From positions 47,298,070 to 47,362,069 of the forward strand of contig CM046294.1 in assembly GCA_025267735.1 (NCBI GenBank): 64,000 bases of DNA, given 5' to 3'. The position numbers and the translations under genes were made by a program. Every line of letters begins with the position of its first letter. The first letter of the stretch is position 1. Source of the DNA: Mactra quadrangularis (taxonomy: Eukaryota; Mollusca; Bivalvia; Venerida; Mactridae). Positions 58,900 through 64,000 of this stretch are shown piece by piece. The notes beneath the pieces were generated by a model. The model saw nothing but the letters and a program-made list of their open reading frames with translations. It was not told the DNA's origin and ran no database searches.

Positions 58900-59590
58900 T
58901 TGAAGCATAAATTAGGTCAAATTTTGAAGTTTACCGGATAAAATTCATATCAGGTTTGATGATGCAAATATGCTATAATTTGTTTTGCCAAAATTGAAAA
59001 GCCTCCTTTTGCTTATTCAAGGCTTCAATTTGGAGGTTTCCCTGGGTATTGAAAGTGGTTTACTCATTGCTGTTAGTTGATGATATTTGTTATGTGCCTA
59101 AGCATGTTTGTATGCTATGTTGAGGGTGAGTGTTGTTATGTTGTGAGTGTTTTTGTCCGTGTGTTTGTCGCTGATTGTTGTTCTGTGGTATTTGGGTTAT
59201 GACCTATATTTGACTATTTTTAGCTCCTGCTTAATTGACCTATATTTTGTGATTTTGGGTGGTGTTATGTTGCTTTTTTTGGTGTTTTGTGGCCCTTTTA
59301 CCAAAGTAGGGCTTTTGTTGTTTGCAAACATACCTGTCAAAGCAGCACCACCAAGAAGAAACACAGAAGAGCACCCACCAAGTCATCGACCTCAAGAATC
59401 CACACACCGTGAAAAGAAAAGAAGCCCCCCCCCCTCCCCCTCTTGGTTCTGTTTAGCTGTTCCTTTAATTTACAGCCTTTTAGATATTAAGGTAATTTTG
59501 GAAGAGATGTAAATAATTCATCTTTTATTTTAAGCTAAATATACATTATGGTATGGTAATGTTTTGGTGAAATCAAGATAGGACCCCCAT
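58900..59590. other. No recognised gene
   Basis: The 121-codon plus-strand frame at 59147-59512 has hydrophobic segments, then a proline-rich, basic tail with a C9 run. I see no family motif, and the T-rich composition explains the hydrophobicity, so it is not called. Confidence 0.4.
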
Positions 59591-59593
59591 GTC

Positions 59594-59681
59594 GCATAGC
59601 CGCTTACGTATAGCAATGTATTAACAACCCAGGATATGCATAGCCGCTTACGTATAGTGATGTATTAACAACCCAGGATAT
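59594..59681. repeat. Two 44-bp tandem units
   Basis: GCATAGCCGCTTACGTATAG followed by TAACAACCCAGGATAT occurs twice with 44-bp spacing. Confidence 0.85.
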
Positions 59682-60175
59682 AACAGTACAACACAGATAG
59701 TTAACTAGTTTAATGTTCATTATAACATCGCATGTAAACACATATCAAATGTCATGAGTGTAAGGTAGCCAAACATACGAGTACAAACATCCATAGTCTA
59801 CGGAACCTATGTATAAGCCCTATGTCCAGCGTGGACCTAAGGTTCTGGCCAAAAGCCACCAGGCTCTCTGGCTCTCTGAGCGATGGTTACTGAGATGTGA
59901 TACATTTATACAGTCTAGTTGACAGCTAGTACGTGAGTACAACTAATTAGTCTAACATACATATAAAATGTATATCCGGTAGCCCAAGGGTATAATGAGT
60001 TAACTTAATTACTTCGTACTTTGGTCATCGCATAATATAATATGTAATCTTCAGATTACATAACACCCACCCCTATCCCGAAAATCTTACTCCATCTACA
60101 CTACATTTTGTACATGTACATAGTTATTATCGCCTGTTGTTTACTGCAAATTTCTATATTTTATAGTGAAAGTTC

Positions 60176-60380
60176 ATTACAATACAATACAAAACGATAC
60201 GATACGATACGATACGATACGATACGATACGATACGATACGATACGATACGATACAAAACAATACAATACAATACAATACAATACAATACAATACAATAC
60301 AATACAATACAATACAATACAATACAATACAATACAATACAATACAATACAATACAATACAAAACAATACAATACAATAC
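60176..60380. repeat. (GATAC)n / (AATAC)n pentanucleotide array
   Basis: About 13 GATAC-type units are followed by about 25 AATAC units, with ACAAAACAATAC junctions. The open frames on both strands here (60108-60425) are repeat translation only. Confidence 0.95.
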
Positions 60381-60415
60381 GATTTTTTAACCCCTGATTC
60401 TGAAGCATGTGTTAT

Positions 60416-60565
60416 CAATCACTGACAGAAATATGTGCCTAGTAACTGGTAATGGCTAATTAGATAAAGTTTGCCTTTCCAGGAACAGTGAGTAAGTTGA
60501 CTGACTGCCGCGTGTGATATGACCTAAAACAATGTGTTGTTACAGCGTTAAACGCAAGAAAACAT
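60416..60565 (+). mobile_element. SINE 3' half
   Basis: ATATGTGCCTAGTAACTGG, TTTGCCTTTCCAGGAACAGT and AATGTGTTGTTACAGCGTTA match the 3' half of the 46.4-kb SINE. It begins just after the pentanucleotide array, and the head is missing. Confidence 0.8.
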
Positions 60566-60812
60566 ATGTAACTATACTTTATATAAGTCATAGTAAGTAA
60601 AAGTGTGAACCCTAAGAACTTTTCATCTGCTAACACTCTGAGATCACAAATTGAACCAACATGGTAGATAAACATATCTAATGCAAAATACTTTAGATCT
60701 AGACCTTTAAGTGTCAGGGATGTGAACAATCTTTCTAGAAGACCTTTGCATGCATAATTTCTTGATATGACATTGTAAAAAGACACCTGGGGCTGCCTAA
60801 CTGACAGTCTAT

Positions 60813-61246
60813 AGGGCTGCTGCGAGTATCCGAGGACTCGGGTACTCGCGATCACAATCAGAAAATCGTGGACGAATATTTGTCACGTTCAAAATCATTA
60901 GATCGCGATCTATTTATGGAAATAATGAAAGAACATTTTCAGCTTAATTACCACTGCAAACGAGCCGCACTACTAATAAAAACTTTGATTTAATTCCGAA
61001 TTTCTAATGAAAAACATTTAAACAAAACTGTTATCACTGAAAATTTCCATAAAACGTCTGGTAATAGAAATGTTTGGAGTACATGGTTTTCCATTTAGTA
61101 AAAGCTTCTGTTATCCTTCACTTTCATGTAATTACATAAATTCTGTATGCTTCTCCATTAACTGGTGAATCGTGGTTCGATTCGTGATTCGCTACACATA
61201 AATCGTGGTTCGGATCGCCACTTGCTCAACGATCCACAGTCCTGAC
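60813..61246. mobile_element. Possible degraded hAT-type MITE
   Basis: The end TAGGGCTGCTGCGAG resembles hAT ends. The other end, read inward, is CAGGACTGTGGATCG. The flanks ACAGTCTA and ACAGGTTA match at six of eight positions. Internal TCGTGGTTCG repeats occur. Weak evidence. Confidence 0.4.
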
Positions 61247-61249
61247 AGG

Positions 61250-62078
61250 TTACCTGGGTTTCAAACAATAAACCGACTTGCATTGTCGAAAAATCCGATT
61301 TAAAATGTGCTACATGTGTTAAAAAGAAAACAAAAACCCCAACAAAAGAGCAAACTTTGATCTTGGACTTAAGTTTTTTAAAAACTTAAATAATATTCAA
61401 ACAATGTTTAATGGTTAATGTTTAACCTCTAGACTTGTCAAATTTTCAGAAGCAGCATTTTTAAAGAATATACAGCCATTCAAAAACACTCCATTCATTA
61501 ATGTTACAACTTACAAGTTTTATAAAAGTAAACATAGACAATACACTCAATTATATATCAAGCCATAAACAATCAATCTTGTACTTGACATGGTCAAATT
61601 TCAGTATTTTGAAAAAAAAAAACATTCAGGAATGATAGACAAAAATATTATAAATATAGAAAAAAGGCCACTTTAGAAGTATACATAAGAATGAAATCTA
61701 AACTGCAGGAAAATATAGGAATAAATGAACTAGTAGAATACCCAGGACTTGAGATATATCAAGAATATTAAATAAAATAATAATTAGTTATCATTATTTG
61801 AAATTGAGTGTTATAATATTAAATCTGTACTGGTATGATTTTCCTTGGATGATTTTTTTTCTTTAAAACAGTCAAGTTTCGAGCTGCCATTTGTGGCATG
61901 TAAGCCATCGCCTTAAGGTTCAGCACATTTTTTAAATAATGGGCATAGGAAAATATTATTTTCAGTAGTTTGAGTTGTATTACTCATATATGTATGATAT
62001 GTTTGAAAAATACATTGTTGTAACTAATAAAATACATACTGTATTGTGTCTGTATAACCGAATGATAGATAGACAAAA
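61250..62078. other. Non-coding stretch, nothing recognised
   Basis: AT-rich sequence with no supported gene or repeat. Confidence 0.4.
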
Positions 62079-62800
62079 TTGATAATTATATTTTAGTTTA
62101 TAAAAAAACAAGCTTGTATTGTAGGGTTGTATTCATCATTTGTATGACTTATGATAATGCATTTAAATGCAATATAACCCCAACATTACACTTAACAAAA
62201 CTTATAAATATACATATTTTAATTGCGTATAACTTTTATATGAACCAATATTTTTCAAATTTTGTACATCTGCTTTTGACTATATATCGATTTTTAGATG
62301 CACGAGGAAATCGTGACTGGCCAGAATCAAAATTGCAATATAACGACCCACACATCCGAAAAACATTCATTGTCATCTGCCAATGTTGTTTACCATGTAC
62401 ATTATGATCACATTATTACTTGTTCTACTTGTTATGATAATTTGATAATTATATTTTAGTTTATAAAAACAAGCTTTTAGGCTTGTATTCATCATTTGTA
62501 TGACTTATGATAATGTATTTAAATGCAATATAACCCCAACATTACACTTAACAAAACTTACAAGTATACATATTTTAATTGTTTATAATTTTTTATGAAA
62601 CAATATTTTTCAAAATTTTGTACATCTGCTATTGATTATACATGTATATCGATTTTTACAGCGTAGTAATTTTTTCGAAAGTAATATAGCCGGTGCGTTG
62701 AACCGCGAATCAATAAAATTCAATAGATGCACGAGGAAATCGTGACTGGCCAGAATCAAAATTGCAGTGGAACGACCCACACATCCGAAAAACACAAAAT
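62079..62800. repeat. Tandem duplication, 363-bp offset
   Basis: Copy 1 (62079-62369) and copy 2 (62442-62793) both start TTGATAATTATATTTTAG and end near GACCCACACATCCGAAAAAC. Copy 2 has about 67 bp (starting CAGCGTAGTAATTTTTTCGA, near 62659) that copy 1 lacks. Confidence 0.9.
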
Positions 62801-63145
62801 GGGCCGGCTTACAATAGAACAGCTTGGAATAGCTATTTGGTTGTTAAAATGGATGGCACACCAGACCACACAGCTAGAGCGACAACAGAAATACTTCATG
62901 ACAACAACATCACGCTGATGTGCATACCGCCGGAATCTCTTGCTAAACATAAAAGAACACGTATGTGATATATTGAACCACCGTGTACGCCGTGGTGTTG
63001 CAGCCCAACCCCTAAATGAACTGCGCGGAAGGATTGTACGCAAGTGGGCAGGTATACGTCAGAATCATCTCCATCACAATGTGAGATCCACGAGAAAGCA
63101 ATGCCAACCGGTTCTCAATAGCCATGGAGGTCACATTCGCTATTA
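62797..63145 (+). pseudogene. Internally deleted Tc1-like transposase
   Basis: It begins MGRLTIEQLGIAIWLLK, like the N-terminal end of Tc1-type transposases. It then jumps to the catalytic-core end: TPDHTARATTEILHDNNITL, CDILNHRVRRGV, LNELRGRIVRKW and QCQPVLNSHGGHIRY before a stop. The region carrying the first Asp residues of the catalytic triad is absent, and at least one frameshift separates the segments. An intact protein would have about 340 residues. The copy cannot code an active enzyme. Confidence 0.85.
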
Positions 63146-63149
63146 GAGA

Positions 63150-64000
63150 GAGAATAGTAGACACTTTTAACCGAATGCCACTATCATTTAACAACATTCA
63201 CTTATTCACGCAGATCGAAATCCTCGTTTTGTTACTTTGGCATTTCTCACGCTGTGATATTTTTGGTATTAAGTTTTAAATCTTTTGAGCTATTCAATGA
63301 AATAAACATATTAATGTTGTTCAGTCTTAAAACTATATTTGTTGAAAATTTGACCTAAATCGGACTAGCATTTATGAAGATATGAGCTTAAGTATACATG
63401 TATACATATAAGTTTTGTTAAGTGTATCATCATATAGTGTAAACTGTAACATAAAACAATACATATAGAGTGGTTTAAAAGAGGCAAAGAATAGTGAATC
63501 TGGAACTCAGAATGTGTTTTGTGTGCATTAACTTCAAATAAGATCTTTATTGTTTAACCCTAAACTGATCAATCCTGCATTTTTATGCGTTTGAGTCCCC
63601 CTACGAAATGGCTACCAAAGCCTTGACATTGATGTTTTCAATTGGATCAAGAAAATTTTCACTTTAGGAAGGTTATCCCCAAATGACCTTTTTTCGTTCG
63701 CCCCCCCATTAAAAGATGTCTCAGAGGGGTTACAAAGGGAGGTTGTCTCCCCCTTTGTTGCTGGGTTTGAAGGGGGTACAACGGCCCTCATCCCCAGAAA
63801 AAATCGGGGTCGTTGAGTGCTGAGAATTGGCGCAAAATGCTGATAAAAACATGCTTTCAGTCCCTGAAAAGAACTGACACCCTAGACTACAATTTTGGAA
63901 CATATTATTGAATGAAATGCTAAGTTGGGGTTGAAAAAGAGCGAAAGTAGCATCTTTTGCCCTTGTTTGCTCCACCCCTGCGTTGCCATGGTCCTGAAAG
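63150..64000. other. Unrecognised end of window
   Basis: 63150-63580 is probably the 3' part of the Tc1-like element and AT-rich flank. 63580-64000 is more GC-rich, with C- and G-runs. It resembles repeat DNA, but I cannot name it; the minus-strand frame at 63730-63975 has no recognisable domain. Confidence 0.4.

Noticed and set aside
59147..59512. 121-codon frame with hydrophobic N-terminus and P-rich tail
   Set aside because: No family motif, T-rich composition and homopolymers account for it.
60108..60425. Frames of YNTIQ / VLYCI repeats
   Set aside because: Translation of the pentanucleotide array.

Overview
The window is animal nuclear DNA: AT-rich, intron-containing, gene-poor and very rich in transposons and tandem repeats. 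The mix of an NXPE-like gene, a B-box/beta-propeller TRIM-like gene without RING, a tRNA-headed SINE family and an I-group LINE suggests a lophotrochozoan, most likely a bivalve mollusc. This is inference from gene types, not from a marker locus.

Layout. 1-2.2 kb: no gene; three 164-bp hairpin units. 2.2-8.24 kb (minus): a 5'-truncated LINE end, then a LINE with both ORFs open (ORF1 gag-like; ORF2 endonuclease, reverse transcriptase and RNase H). 9.6 kb: promoter-like block on the minus strand, with a diverged relative at 28.7 kb on the plus strand. 10.4-10.8 kb: remnant of another LINE. 11.5-16.5 kb: DNA transposons without coding capacity, including a 2.84-kb element with perfect 14-bp inverted ends. 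17.1-17.9 kb: a 42-bp minisatellite. 19.16-24.36 kb (plus): a two-exon TRIM-like gene whose 3.5-kb intron is mostly nested inverted-repeat elements. 24.5-32 kb: a Tc1/mariner-type MITE, a region sprinkled with a 15-bp motif in both orientations, tandem repeats and a 73-bp direct repeat. 32.2-33.2 kb: an internally deleted mariner. 33.94-45.4 kb (minus): a multi-exon NXPE-like gene, probably defective, with a 2.45-kb long-inverted-repeat element and a hAT-in-transposon nest in its introns. 46.4 kb: a full-length SINE with 13-bp target-site duplications. 47.5 kb: a 139-base near-perfect hairpin. 49.2-50.7 kb: a 23-bp minisatellite. 53.55-54.15 kb: a TTAA-flanked MITE ending 45 bp before a one-exon rhodopsin-like GPCR (54.2-55.1 kb, plus). 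55.7-58.1 kb: a 32-bp satellite. 58.7-64 kb: SINE pieces, a pentanucleotide array, a hAT-like relic and a tandem duplication leading into a deleted Tc1-like transposase.

Only three host genes are supported (TRIM-like, NXPE-like, GPCR). They share no evident pathway. Most other long open frames are by-products of tandem repeats or antisense shadows. All family names come from motif recognition by eye; no database search was run.
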